A stretch of DNA of 64,000 nucleotides from Clostridiales bacterium VE202-21 (GCA_000509105.1 BAIF02000123.1:1-64000); one strand, 5' to 3'; numbered from the stretch's first letter, positions 46,569 to 55,198 are shown. Notes: generated by a model from the sequence alone, not told the origin. Made by a program: numbers and translations.

Positions 46569-48308
46569 TTATTGTGCCACTTCAGAATCCGGCAGCGTTT
46601 CTCCTGCCTCCACTGCGTCGATGGCCTGTTTAATCTCGTTAATTGAATTCTGATCCGGCTGCGTTACATAGAGGATGCTTCCCGGTGAGGAATAGCATTC
46701 CTGATCATCTCCGGTTCCCGTTGCCGACATGGATTTGATATTCCATGCGGACGGCTGATTCAACTGGCTCTTAATGAGCTCCTGAATCTGCTCCTGGGAC
46801 ATATTCGTATCTACATTCCCGCTGATGCTGCTCAGAATTCCGTTTGCTCCTGTCAGGATTGCCGGTGATATCGCCTTCTTGATCATCGCAGTGATGACGG
46901 CCTGCTGATTTCTTCCTCTCTGGAAGTCCCCGCCGTCTACATTCTGTCTCTCTCTGGAGAAGGCCAGTGCCTGCTGTCCATTAAAATGATTAACTCCCTG
47001 GGCCACATACATTTCAAGGCCTGAATCATAACTGGTGTTGAATTCCTGTTCAGAAACGACATCCACACCGCCGAGTGCATCTACCATCTGTACCAGGGAT
47101 GTAAAGTTCACTCTTGCATAAAAGTCGATATCCGTATCGTACAACTTCGCCAGCGTTGCCATTGATGCATCTACCCCATAAATTCCTGCATGAGTTAGTT
47201 TATCCAGCTGTCCGCCCGAAATACCCGGAATCTCTACATAATAATCACGCGGCGTCGTTACAAGCAGGATCTGATGCGTCGTCGGATTGACAACCGCAAT
47301 GATATTCACATCGCTTCGGCTGTTAGTCTCAATCGCGCCAAATACATCTATTCCACTTATATAAACCGTAAAGCAGTCATCATCTACTTTTACGTCAGCC
47401 GCAGTATTCTCCAGCTTGCTTGTTATTTCATGGGTGTAAATAATCTTAACACTGTCGCTGTATCCTGTAAATGCCTCTTCCAGAATAGCCGTATAGGCAT
47501 CGTTGTAAATGATCGCTTCCACGGCGCCGTCATGCAGCGCCTGCGCCTGCTCATTCAGGCTGCTGTATTCTACCGTCGAGATGCTGCTGCCCACTTCCTT
47601 ATTAATGATATCCACCGTAGATTTCACATCGTCGCCTTTCATCGCGTATTGCACGCCAAAGTCGTAGCCGGATGCATCCTTGATGTTTTCTGCCGGGTCT
47701 TCTGCCAGTACAGCAACAACCATCTTATCGACTTTTTTATTGCCGCCGCTAATGTCCTTTACAGTTCCGTTTGTCTTGAATATATAATAGGATCCCAAAA
47801 TCAGCACGATGGACATCAGCACGCTCAGCACTTTTCCGGCAATTGCTTTTTTCTTAGATATCAACTGGCTTGACAGCGGAAGTACCCAGAGTAATACAAG
47901 AACCGCAATAATAATCCCCAGATATTTCATGGGCAGCATATTCAGCACAAACAATGCAGCTATAAACACCAGCGTTACAGCCAGCTGAACTGCGCAGAGT
48001 ACGAGCCCTACCTGCCTGCTCACTTTGTTTGCCGCCGGACGCCTGCCGAAATCGCCTTTTTTGCCGTTTCCGCCTTTACCTGTGCCCCCGGAGGGTCTGC
48101 CGCCGTTTGCCGCATTCCTGCTGCTGCCGTCGATTCCCGGCCTTGCAGCTTTGTTCTTACCACCGCCGCTTTTGCCTCCTTTGGCCACAGATTTGGCCGG
48201 ATTCCCCTGTACTGTCTTTTTCTGCTTTTCTTCCATCCTGCGGCGCTGTCTGGCCTGCTCTCTCCTGTATGCCTCTCTTTCGCTATCGCTCATTTTATTC
48301 TGGCCCAT
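46569..48308 (-). CDS. LytR-CpsA-Psr (LCP) family protein
   Basis: This 579-aa protein has a basic, Gly/Lys-rich cytoplasmic N-terminus (about 1-95), then three hydrophobic segments (about 100-180). An accessory extracytoplasmic domain (about 195-330) and the LCP domain follow. The LCP part shows NPTTHQILLVTTPRDYYVEI, LTHAGIYGVDASMATLAKLY, VQMVDALGGVDVVSE and LAFSRERQNVDGGDFQRGRNQQ, including the polyprenyl-phosphate-binding Arg and Asp residues. LCP enzymes attach polysaccharides to peptidoglycan. It is the first gene of the locus and is preceded by a promoter, consistent with a wall-linked polymer. Confidence 0.92.
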   Translation of the reverse strand: MGQNKMSDSEREAYRREQARQRRRMEEKQKKTVQGNPAKSVAKGGKSGGGKNKAARPGIDGSSRNAANGGRPSGGTGKGGNGKKGDFGRRPAANKVSRQVGLVLCAVQLAVTLVFIAALFVLNMLPMKYLGIIIAVLVLLWVLPLSSQLISKKKAIAGKVLSVLMSIVLILGSYYIFKTNGTVKDISGGNKKVDKMVVAVLAEDPAENIKDASGYDFGVQYAMKGDDVKSTVDIINKEVGSSISTVEYSSLNEQAQALHDGAVEAIIYNDAYTAILEEAFTGYSDSVKIIYTHEITSKLENTAADVKVDDDCFTVYISGIDVFGAIETNSRSDVNIIAVVNPTTHQILLVTTPRDYYVEIPGISGGQLDKLTHAGIYGVDASMATLAKLYDTDIDFYARVNFTSLVQMVDALGGVDVVSEQEFNTSYDSGLEMYVAQGVNHFNGQQALAFSRERQNVDGGDFQRGRNQQAVITAMIKKAISPAILTGANGILSSISGNVDTNMSQEQIQELIKSQLNQPSAWNIKSMSATGTGDDQECYSSPGSILYVTQPDQNSINEIKQAIDAVEAGETLPDSEVAQ

Positions 48309-48389
48309 CGGTATGCCCCTTCCATTTCTTTATCTTATTTCAATAATTTATATGCTTTCTATATGCAAAACTAAGTTACATACCAAAAC

Positions 48390-48418
48390 ATAATAGCATT
48401 TTTCAACATTTTTCGCAA
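48390..48418 (-). promoter_or_regulatory. Promoter of the polysaccharide locus
   Basis: On the minus strand TTGCGA (48413-48418) and TATTAT (48390-48395) are spaced by 17 bp. They lie about 80 bp before the LCP start codon. All genes from 48308 down to 20105 are on the same strand with small spacers, so this may drive a roughly 28-kb transcription unit, perhaps with internal promoters. Confidence 0.55.
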
Positions 48419-48455
48419 CAGGATGGAAACTTATTAATATTATATTACGCAAATA

Positions 48456-50612
48456 TTAAGATTTTTTCCGTTCCTTCCAGGTAACCCAGATCGCTCCGGC
48501 TACGCAGATTGAGGAATAGCAGCCGCTGATCATGCCGATCAGCATAGGAAGTGCAAATATTTTTATAGATTCTATATTATAAAAGATTGCAAACACCAGT
48601 ACAATTGCCACACACAGCACCGTAGTAAACGCCGTATTAACAGAACGCCCTAATGTTTCCGTTATACTCCTGTTCACAAGCGGAACCAGGCCTTCTTTTG
48701 TGTGGCCGCTCATATGCTCCCGTATTCTGTCGTACAGTACGATCGTATCGTTAATAGAATACCCGATTATTGTCAAAGTTACTGATACAAACGCATCATT
48801 TAAGGGTATTTTACAAACTCCGAATACCAGAAATACAATGAAAACGTCGTGCAGAAGAGCAATCACCCCCGACACTCCCGCAGAAAAGCCCGACAGCGCG
48901 GAAAAACGCAGTCTGATATACATAACAATAAACAGAGCGGCCAAAACGATGGCAATTGCAGAATTTTTCAGAGCCCTGGCTCCGATATACGGTTCCACCG
49001 CATAGGTTTCCGATGACTGATAGTTTAATTCCGGCTGAACTGCCTGCAATTGCTGCAGCACCTTTTCCTGCTCCTGGGGCGAAATGCCCTGATTGCCTCC
49101 CAGATTCAAAACCAGCTTCTCCTGCCCCGACACAAAATCCTCTCCCGCCTGGGCGCTGACAGGACGATCTAATACGCCTTCGACTGCCTTAGAAGCTTTT
49201 TCCGTATCCGGCGCACCCTCACAGGTATATTTTAAAATAACCCCGCCGGTAAACTGTGTATCCAGCGTTACACCCCTCACCGCGCTTATAATGCTTCCGG
49301 CAGCCAGCACAGATACCGTGAATATAAAGATAGCTTTACGCTTGCCGAGAAAGTCGATTACTTTACGCTCCTTTTTCACACGGAACAACTTAAGCTTCTG
49401 GAATCCCGGATAAAGAATCACAGAACTCAGCATGACCCTGGAAAGCCATACGCCTGCTGCCAGATTGATCAGTACTCCCGTCAGCAGAGTATAGCCAAAG
49501 CTCAGCATGGTACCCGAGCCAAAAATCATCAAGATCACTGCCACTGCTGCGGTCGTCACATTTCCGTCCAGTACAGAGGAAAAAGCATTCTTATAGCCGC
49601 GCCGCACTGCCGTCCGGATACTGGAGCCTTTCTGCAGCTCCTCCCCGATCCGCTCGCTGATGATCACATTTGCATCCACCGCCATTCCCAGGGATAGTAT
49701 GAGCCCTGCAATCCCGGGCAGCGTTAATGTATACTGGGGCACAGACAAAGCCAGAACCTGGAGGCTCATCTGAAATACCAGCGCCAGGCAGGCGATCGTC
49801 CCCGGCAGCCGGTAATATAAAATCATAAAAATGCAAACCAGAATGAAGGCCGTGGCCGCAGCCGTTGTCATCGCTTTCAGTGCCCCGCTTCCCAGCGTAG
49901 GGCTGATGGTGTTATAATTCGTCGTCTTCAACGAAAACGGCAGCGCCCCCGCATTGATTTTTTCAGACAGCGTTTCCGCCTCTTCCTGAGAACCCATGCC
50001 ATTGATCACGGCTTGCCCGCCTTTGATTGCTTCCCTGACCACTGGATTGGATATCTGCTCCTCATCCATATAAATGCCCATGGACTGGCCGACCAGCTTC
50101 TCCGTGGCATCTGCAAAGTCTTCTGCCCCCTGCTTATCAAATTCAAGAGAAACTTCATACTCTCCTGTCTGCTTGTTTTTAACCACACTGCTGTCTGCAA
50201 CATTTTTGCCTTCCACCAGAACATTCCCCTGAGAGTCCCTGAAGGTCAGCTTCGCAGTCTCACCCAATTCAGCAATGGCAGCCTCCGGATTGAATTTTTT
50301 CTCATCCGACTTCCATGGAAACCGTACAATAATATTTCCATGCTCCTTGTCTGCAGTTACCTCCCTGTCCAAAATATTCTGCGCATCCAGCCGGTTTTCT
50401 ATCACCGTTCTCGCCGCATCCAGATCCTCTGCAGACGGAGTCTCTGTCACACCCTCCGGCTCAAAGACCGCTTCCACACCGCCCCGTATATCAATCCCAA
50501 AACGCATATCTACCGCACCCTTAAAATCACTGCCCAGTCCGAAAATGGCAGCATAAAGAAACACTGCGGTTACACACAGCACAATCCATATATTTCGTTT
50601 ATGTTCTTTCAA
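48456..50612 (-). CDS. secDF: SecDF fusion protein translocase subunit
   Basis: This 718-aa protein joins SecD and SecF in one chain. The SecD half (about 1-410) has an N-terminal TM, the periplasmic P1 region with DIRGGVEAVFEP, and TM helices with LPGIAGLILSLGMAVDANVIISERIGEEL. The SecF half (about 420-718) has DTQFTGGVILKYTC and VSVTLTIIGYSINDTIVLYDRIREHM. Conserved Asp residues in TM4 (VDANV) and the SecF equivalent (NDTIV) fit proton-coupled assistance to SecYEG export. The length is near that of Bacillus SecDF. Confidence 0.94.
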   Translation of the reverse strand: MKEHKRNIWIVLCVTAVFLYAAIFGLGSDFKGAVDMRFGIDIRGGVEAVFEPEGVTETPSAEDLDAARTVIENRLDAQNILDREVTADKEHGNIIVRFPWKSDEKKFNPEAAIAELGETAKLTFRDSQGNVLVEGKNVADSSVVKNKQTGEYEVSLEFDKQGAEDFADATEKLVGQSMGIYMDEEQISNPVVREAIKGGQAVINGMGSQEEAETLSEKINAGALPFSLKTTNYNTISPTLGSGALKAMTTAAATAFILVCIFMILYYRLPGTIACLALVFQMSLQVLALSVPQYTLTLPGIAGLILSLGMAVDANVIISERIGEELQKGSSIRTAVRRGYKNAFSSVLDGNVTTAAVAVILMIFGSGTMLSFGYTLLTGVLINLAAGVWLSRVMLSSVILYPGFQKLKLFRVKKERKVIDFLGKRKAIFIFTVSVLAAGSIISAVRGVTLDTQFTGGVILKYTCEGAPDTEKASKAVEGVLDRPVSAQAGEDFVSGQEKLVLNLGGNQGISPQEQEKVLQQLQAVQPELNYQSSETYAVEPYIGARALKNSAIAIVLAALFIVMYIRLRFSALSGFSAGVSGVIALLHDVFIVFLVFGVCKIPLNDAFVSVTLTIIGYSINDTIVLYDRIREHMSGHTKEGLVPLVNRSITETLGRSVNTAFTTVLCVAIVLVFAIFYNIESIKIFALPMLIGMISGCYSSICVAGAIWVTWKERKKS

Positions 50613-50683
50613 AGTATAAGCCTCCTCTTATTCAACCAGATGATCCCCTGAGGATCCTCCCTATTTTCACTTATGAACACTCA

Positions 50684-51190
50684 TTATGAAAAAGAATAAG
50701 AAAGCCGGCCCTTTTTCCCGTCCCGCTGCTGGATAATATGAACCTGAAGCATGGCATAATTTTGAAAACCCATGCAAAAAGACTGAACCGCAGACCACGT
50801 TCTGCCATCCAGAAGAAATTGAAAAACACTTAATATAAGAAAGACTTCAACAAAAAACAAAGAAGGCTCCGCAGAATCCTCATCCATCCTGCCGCCGCGC
50901 ACAAAAACCGTATCCTTCGCTTCCGAAGCAGGCATAAAATCCAAACTCCCCGTACGCAGGCTGTCTCCCGCGTCCATCCTCTGCCCCGCATATCCACATC
51001 CGCCAGCCCGGAATCCTTCTCCCAAACGTTCTGCACATATATCGTTTCCCGAAACAGCAGCAGACTGTAGCACGCCGCCCCCTTCGTTCCGACAGCCCGT
51101 CCGAAATCCGCCAACGCTCTCCAAAGCCGCAAAAAACACCATACAAACAATCAAAACAACCACAGCTGCTCTCTGATTCCTGTTCTTCAC
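50684..51190 (-). CDS. Small membrane protein of unknown function
   Basis: This 168-aa protein starts at a GTG with AAGGA about 5 bp upstream and a well-formed promoter 42-70 bp upstream. It has an N-terminal hydrophobic segment (about 9-25; a signal or anchor) and a second one near 110-125 (FFVEVFLILSVFQFLL). The Gly/Arg/Cys-bearing middle region has no recognisable domain. It lies between secDF and palindromic element E2. I do not recognise a family. Coding status is supported by promoter, start site and membrane segments, but homologues would be needed for certainty. Confidence 0.55.
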   Translation of the reverse strand: MKNRNQRAAVVVLIVCMVFFAALESVGGFRTGCRNEGGGVLQSAAVSGNDICAERLGEGFRAGGCGYAGQRMDAGDSLRTGSLDFMPASEAKDTVFVRGGRMDEDSAEPSLFFVEVFLILSVFQFLLDGRTWSAVQSFCMGFQNYAMLQVHIIQQRDGKKGRLSYSFS

Positions 51191-51231
51191 GATGTCCTTC
51201 CCGCCTTTCCGCTGATTTCTGTCACAGCCCC

Positions 51232-51260
51232 ATTATAACCTCCCTCCCCATTTATCACAA
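51232..51260 (-). promoter_or_regulatory. Promoter of the small membrane protein gene
   Basis: On the minus strand TTGTGA (51255-51260) and TATAAT (51232-51237) have exactly 17-bp spacing. Two direct repeats lie immediately upstream of the -35 element (see 51267-51308). Confidence 0.65.
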
Positions 51261-51266
51261 CACCAA

Positions 51267-51308
51267 ATTCTTAAAAAATGCACTTCCATATTCTTAAAAA
51301 TGCACTTC
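51267..51308. repeat. Tandem direct repeat upstream of a promoter
   Basis: ATTCTTAAAAAATGCACTTC (51267-51286) and ATTCTTAAAAATGCACTTC (51290-51308) recur at 23-bp pitch directly upstream of the minus-strand -35 box at 51255-51260. The placement fits a two-site activator operator; the regulator is unknown. A run of eleven C follows at 51329-51339, at the border of element E2. Confidence 0.7.
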
Positions 51309-51340
51309 TTTCACATATCATTCATTCACCCCCCCCCCCG

Positions 51341-51719
51341 GAAGATAAAGCAACACCAAAGAAACACACATAAGCCACTCCCGGATTTCCCCCTTCTTGG
51401 AAATTAGATCCTACCGCCCGGATGCACCAGCTGAGAAAAAGGGGAGGAAGGTTTCTGCCGGGGCTGTATATGCCGTTTCGGAAGCCTTAAAGTCCGTATT
51501 AGAATCCGTTGAAGAAAAAGCGGGAAAAACAGAGGGCGGAATTTGATGTCCGCATCAAATTCCGAGGCGGCCTAAGACCCGAAATTATCAAATTTCGGGT
51601 TGCATGCCGCTGATCCCTCTGTTTTTCCCGCTTTTTCTTCTACGGATTCTTAGCGGGCGGCCGGTTTCCGAAACGGCATATACAGCCCCGGCAGAAACCT
51701 TCCTCCCCTTTTTCTCAGC
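51341..51719. repeat. Long-arm palindromic element, copy E2
   Basis: The head (51341-51431) begins GAAGATAAAGCAACACC and ends GGATGCACCAGC (51420-51431). The outer arms 51430-51483 and 51666-51719 are a perfect 54-bp inverted repeat. The inner arms 51502-51536 and 51615-51649 are 35 bp with one T-T mismatch. The core has hairpin 1 (51537-51564, 12-bp stem, loop TCCG) and a GCGGC/GCCGC stem (51567-51571 with 51606-51610) around hairpin 2 (51577-51600, 10-bp stem, loop ATCA). It lies between divergent genes, so it is not simply a shared terminator. Confidence 0.88.
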
Positions 51720-51848
51720 GTCCCCCTCCCGCAAATACTAAGATTTCTAAGCAATAAAATATACACTTTTCCACACATCAGTGTTATAATAAGGAAACAC
51801 ATAGACCTATAAGCCAAACCCAAGTGTATACACGAAGGAGGAAAAACT

Positions 51849-52334
51849 ATGAAATTAATAATTACAATGAGCCGCCGTTTTGGTACCGGAGCAAGCATAA
51901 TTGCAAATGAGCTGTCCCAGCGACTGGACATCCCGGTATACGACAAAGCCTACATTGAACATACAATAGATGACAAAATGTACGACTCAGAAGCCGAAGC
52001 AATCCGCGAACTTGCCAAAAGCCCCTGCATCATTCTCGGCCGCTGCGCATCCGACATTCTGAAAGACCGTTTAAACGTCCTGAACATTTTCGTCTGCGCA
52101 GACAAAGAAGACCGTATATCCCGCATCATGGAGCTGGAATCCCTCACCCACGAGGAGGCCAAAGAAAAAGTCGAGAGTACCGACAAAGAAAGAGCCGCCT
52201 ACTACTACGAGCACACCGGTAAAACCTGGGGCGACGTAAACGACTACCACATGATTCTGAACACCTCCGAACTAGGAGTAGAAAACTGCGCCGACATCCT
52301 GATGCACTACTTTGAAAAATTAGAATACATATAA
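51849..52334 (+). CDS. Cytidylate kinase-like family protein
   Basis: This 161-aa P-loop-like kinase has TMSRRFGTGASIIANELSQRL (8-28), which replaces the canonical GxxGxGKS with a FGTGAS loop as seen in the cytidylate-kinase-2 family. It continues with VYDKAYIEHT, CIILGRCASDIL and VCADKEDRISRI with the lid arginines (DKERAAYYYEHTG). It is shorter than cytidylate-kinase-2 proteins of about 200 aa. The substrate is not known. AAGGAGG precedes the ATG, and a TATAAT box lies at 51785-51790 with a weak -35. It is flanked by palindromic elements on both sides. Confidence 0.85.
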   Translation: MKLIITMSRRFGTGASIIANELSQRLDIPVYDKAYIEHTIDDKMYDSEAEAIRELAKSPCIILGRCASDILKDRLNVLNIFVCADKEDRISRIMELESLTHEEAKEKVESTDKERAAYYYEHTGKTWGDVNDYHMILNTSELGVENCADILMHYFEKLEYI

Positions 52335-52353
52335 ACAAAGTATTTAACCGCCT

Positions 52354-52789
52354 GAAGATAAGCAATCAAAGATAGCTAAACAGCCCGTCCGAGTCCAATA
52401 CAGCCCCGTCCCCCAGTTCAATCCGCCTCTCCCACTCCCGCCAGGATGCACCAGCCCAGCGGACCGCAAGAGGAAGGATGCCCTATGAGATGCGGGACGG
52501 AATGCGCGGCAAGGTCTGTGCTGTTTTGCAGGGCGTAGAGCAGGCTTACCAGCAGTAAGAAAAAAAGACAGGATTGCAGAGATGGGAATTGCTCGCCAAA
52601 GCAATTTCCAAAGAGACCTGAGCCGCTTAAGCATCAGCTTCAGCGGTGAATGTCTCTGGCTCTCTGCAATCCTGTCTTTTTTCTCCTACTGCTGGTTCGC
52701 CTGCGGGTCGCCCTGCAAAACAGCACAGACCTTGCCGCGCATTCTGTCCCGCATCTCACAAGGCATCCTTCCTCTTGCGGTCCGCTGGG
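52354..52789. repeat. Long-arm palindromic element, copy E3
   Basis: The head (52354-52455) begins GAAGATAAGCAATCAAAG and ends GGATGCACCAGC (52444-52455). The outer arms 52455-52535 and 52709-52789 are 81 bp with three differences. The inner arms 52540-52582 and 52661-52704 are about 43 bp, imperfect. The core has hairpin 1 (52584-52609, 10 bp), then a GAGAC/GTCTC stem (52613-52617 with 52652-52656) around hairpin 2 (52623-52646, loop ATCA). The right arm ends 2 bp from the stop codon of the symporter gene. The order of parts is the same as in E1 and E2 with unrelated arm sequences. Confidence 0.87.
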
Positions 52790-52791
52790 CG

Positions 52792-54063
52792 TCAAACTCC
52801 CCTCTCGAAGACCTCTCTGCGCAGTTCTTTATTCTGATGTGCCACGATAGTTGTGCAAACCGCATCCCCCGTTATGTTAACCGCCGTTCTCGTCATATCC
52901 AGTATCCTGTCAATGCCCATGATCAGTGCAATTCCCTCTACCGGAAGCCCGACCGCATTGAACACCATGGAGAGTGTAATCAGACCTACGCTCGGCACTC
53001 CCGCCGTACCGATTGACGCTAGGGTAGCGGTTGCGATCACCGTAATATAATCCGCCGGCGACAGGCTGATCCCAAAGGCCTGGGACACAAAAACGACAGC
53101 CACCCCCTGCATGATTGCTGTTCCATCCATATTGATCGTTGCTCCGAGCGGTATCGTAAAGGAGGATATCTTTTTGGACACTCCCATTTTTTTATCCAGC
53201 GTTTCTATGGATAGCGGTATGGTAGCATTGGACGTTGCCGTAGAGAATGCGAATCCCATAACCGGTAGAAACTTTTTTACGAATTTAACAGGATTCAGCC
53301 CTGTAAATATTTTCAGCAGGATCTGGTATACACCGAACCCCTGCAGCAGCAGCGCCAAAAATACCGCCGCCATATATTTGAGCATGGGAAGGAATGCATC
53401 GAATCCGATTCCGGCAAAGGTCTTTGCAATCAGGCAGAATACCCCGATCGGGGCGGCCTTCATCACCGTCATCGTCATATCCATCATCAGGTCATTGAAC
53501 TGGGCAAAAAACTGAGACACGGACGCCGCACGCTCCCCTCTTTTTGCCAGCAGAATCCCCACAAATATAGCAAAGAAAATAATCTGAAGCATATTCCCTT
53601 CCGCCAGTCCCTGTATTGGATTTTTCGGAATTATTTCCAGGATCGTATCCGCAAAACTGACTGCCTCTGCAGCTGCTGTCTCTGTTTTTTCCACGCTGCT
53701 GATATCCAGCCCCACTCCAGGATTGATCAGATTGCCGATCCCCAGTGCCAGTGTGATCGCCGCTGCCGTAGTAAACAGATAAAAAATAATCGTCTTAACG
53801 CCCACCTTCCCGAGCGTCTTAGTATCCCCTATCGCCATACTGCCGCAGACAAGAGAGCAAAACACTAGCGGTACAACCAGCATCTGCATGGCCCTGAGAA
53901 ATCCATTGCCGACCACATAAAAGATCCCGTTAATGATAACGGTATCTCTGGTATAGCCTGCCGGCACCAGATAGTGGAGAATAATCCCTGCCGCAGCACC
54001 GAGCAGCAGGCTGATGAAAATCAATGTCGTAAGCCCAAATTTTTTCTTCTTTGTCTCTTCCAT
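52792..54063 (-). CDS. Dicarboxylate/amino acid:cation symporter (DAACS family)
   Basis: This 423-aa transporter has eight TM helices and two re-entrant loops expected from the GltPh/DctA/GltT family. Signature sequences are FAFSTATSNATIPLSIE, corresponding to the HP1 SSSAT-like loop, then NMDGTAIMQGVAVVFVSQ (NMDGT sodium site), the HP2 segment GTAGVPSVGLITLSMVF, and DRILDMTRTAVNITGD with the substrate-binding Asp/Arg/Asn residues. It imports glutamate, aspartate or C4-dicarboxylates with Na+ or H+; the exact substrate cannot be told. It overlaps the upstream RmlD-like gene by one base. Confidence 0.92.
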   Translation of the reverse strand: MEETKKKKFGLTTLIFISLLLGAAAGIILHYLVPAGYTRDTVIINGIFYVVGNGFLRAMQMLVVPLVFCSLVCGSMAIGDTKTLGKVGVKTIIFYLFTTAAAITLALGIGNLINPGVGLDISSVEKTETAAAEAVSFADTILEIIPKNPIQGLAEGNMLQIIFFAIFVGILLAKRGERAASVSQFFAQFNDLMMDMTMTVMKAAPIGVFCLIAKTFAGIGFDAFLPMLKYMAAVFLALLLQGFGVYQILLKIFTGLNPVKFVKKFLPVMGFAFSTATSNATIPLSIETLDKKMGVSKKISSFTIPLGATINMDGTAIMQGVAVVFVSQAFGISLSPADYITVIATATLASIGTAGVPSVGLITLSMVFNAVGLPVEGIALIMGIDRILDMTRTAVNITGDAVCTTIVAHQNKELRREVFERGV

Positions 54064-55028
54064 TAAATTTCCGCTCCTTCCTGCAGGTTAAGCTCCTGTA
54101 AATACTCTTTCAGTGCAGCTTGCCACGGTTCCGGCTCTTCAATTCCGCACATCCTAAGCATCATATTATCCAGGATGGTATACCTTATTCCGCAGTTTAC
54201 TGCGGATCCGCCCGCAGGGCATGAGTTACGGGATGCCCTTTGGGTATACCTTATTCCGCAGTTTGCTGCGGACCCGCCAGGAATCTGTCCAGGGTCTCCC
54301 AGTTCTACCGGTTCCAGCCTAACATCCTGTCTGCCCATGATCCGCAGTATCTCTTGCGCCAGTTCATAACGGCTGCAGGACCCGCTGCAGACTGCATGGT
54401 AGATTCCTTCCTGCTCCTCCTGGATCAGACGCAGGATTACCTTGCACAGCTCCCTTGCGCTGGTGGGACATGCATACTCATTGACGGCTGCCTCGATGAT
54501 GCCGCCGCGTTGAACCTGCTCTATAATAGAATTTACAAAGTTATGCCCTTCCTTTCCATATACCCAGGAGCTTCTAATTATCAGATGCTTAGGTGCCAGT
54601 TCTTTGACGAAATTTTCCCCGGCAAGCTTTGATTTCCCATAGACCGTTCTCGGATTTGGCGTATCAAACTCGTGAAACCGCCTGCAGCTGTTATCCCAGA
54701 AAATATCATCTGTTGATATCTGAATAATCCTTGCATCAATTTTTCTGGCAATAGCGCTTAGGTTTCTCGCACCCAATGCGTTTACCTTGTAGGCCTGTTC
54801 TATATTATCCTCACATTCCTGCACATCCGTCATTCCCGCACAGTTAATAATTGTGTTCGGACGATTTCTGCTGCCAAACAAATTCACATCAGCTGCACAA
54901 GTAATGTCCAGTTCCTCCACATCTGTCTCCAGGAGTTCAACATCCCGCATATCCAGCATATTGTGTATCATCGTACCTACACGTCCGGACGCGCCTGCAA
55001 CCCAGATTTTCCCATAGTCGTATCCCAT
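54063..55028 (-). CDS. RmlD-like sugar-nucleotide-binding reductase with in-frame repeat insertion
   Basis: An extended SDR protein of about 321 aa. The start at 55028 has GGGAGAAG upstream. Features are IWVAGASGRVGTMIHN (NADP-binding), NTIINCAGMTDVQECE, QISTDDIFWD, TVYGKSKLAGENFV (catalytic Tyr-x3-Lys) and IIRSSWVYGKEGHNFV. The family reduces dTDP-4-keto-rhamnose or similar. Near the C-terminus, IPGGSAANCGIRYTQRAS and RNSCPAGGSAVNCGIRYT are encoded by a 1.5-copy tandem of the 65-70 bp palindromic repeat. It stands where RmlD proteins have a short segment before YTILDN. It adds about 33 residues in frame; activity may or may not persist. Confidence 0.87.
   Translation of the reverse strand: MGYDYGKIWVAGASGRVGTMIHNMLDMRDVELLETDVEELDITCAADVNLFGSRNRPNTIINCAGMTDVQECEDNIEQAYKVNALGARNLSAIARKIDARIIQISTDDIFWDNSCRRFHEFDTPNPRTVYGKSKLAGENFVKELAPKHLIIRSSWVYGKEGHNFVNSIIEQVQRGGIIEAAVNEYACPTSARELCKVILRLIQEEQEGIYHAVCSGSCSRYELAQEILRIMGRQDVRLEPVELGDPGQIPGGSAANCGIRYTQRASRNSCPAGGSAVNCGIRYTILDNMMLRMCGIEEPEPWQAALKEYLQELNLQEGAEI
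54178..54278. repeat. 70-bp palindromic repeat, copy C (1.5 tandem units inside a gene)
   Basis: One full unit (54178-54249) and a second partial unit starting at 54243 share GGTATACCTTATTCCGCAG at 65-bp period. The unit has the CCGCAG/CTGCGG hairpin and the GAGTTACGGGATGCCC block also seen at 5091-5160 and 37552-37622. It is located in the coding sequence of the RmlD-like gene and contains no stop in that frame. Confidence 0.85.
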
Positions 55029-55198
55029 TCGCTCTTCTCCCTTCAGTAAAGTCCTCAATTGATTCCTCGCTGCACACTGTTCCTGTCATATCCACAACCC
55101 GTGTATTATATATGGGATTTCCCCAAATTTCAAGGTTTTACGGCCATTTTACAGAATTTTGCATATAATATAGGAAGAATCACTGTAGGATTTTGCGT

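Noticed and set aside
51329..51339. C11 run considered as a phase-variation tract
   Set aside because: It lies in a spacer outside promoter elements of either flanking gene and decides no reading frame; noted only as the border of E2.
51650..51946. Minus-strand open frame over the right half of E2 and the start of the kinase-like gene
   Set aside because: It is made of palindrome arm sequence and the reverse of a real gene; no ribosome binding site or family pattern.
52344..53016. Open frames on both strands across E3, including one running into the symporter gene
   Set aside because: They reflect the inverted-repeat arms read in both directions (the same peptide motifs recur) and overlap a confident gene.
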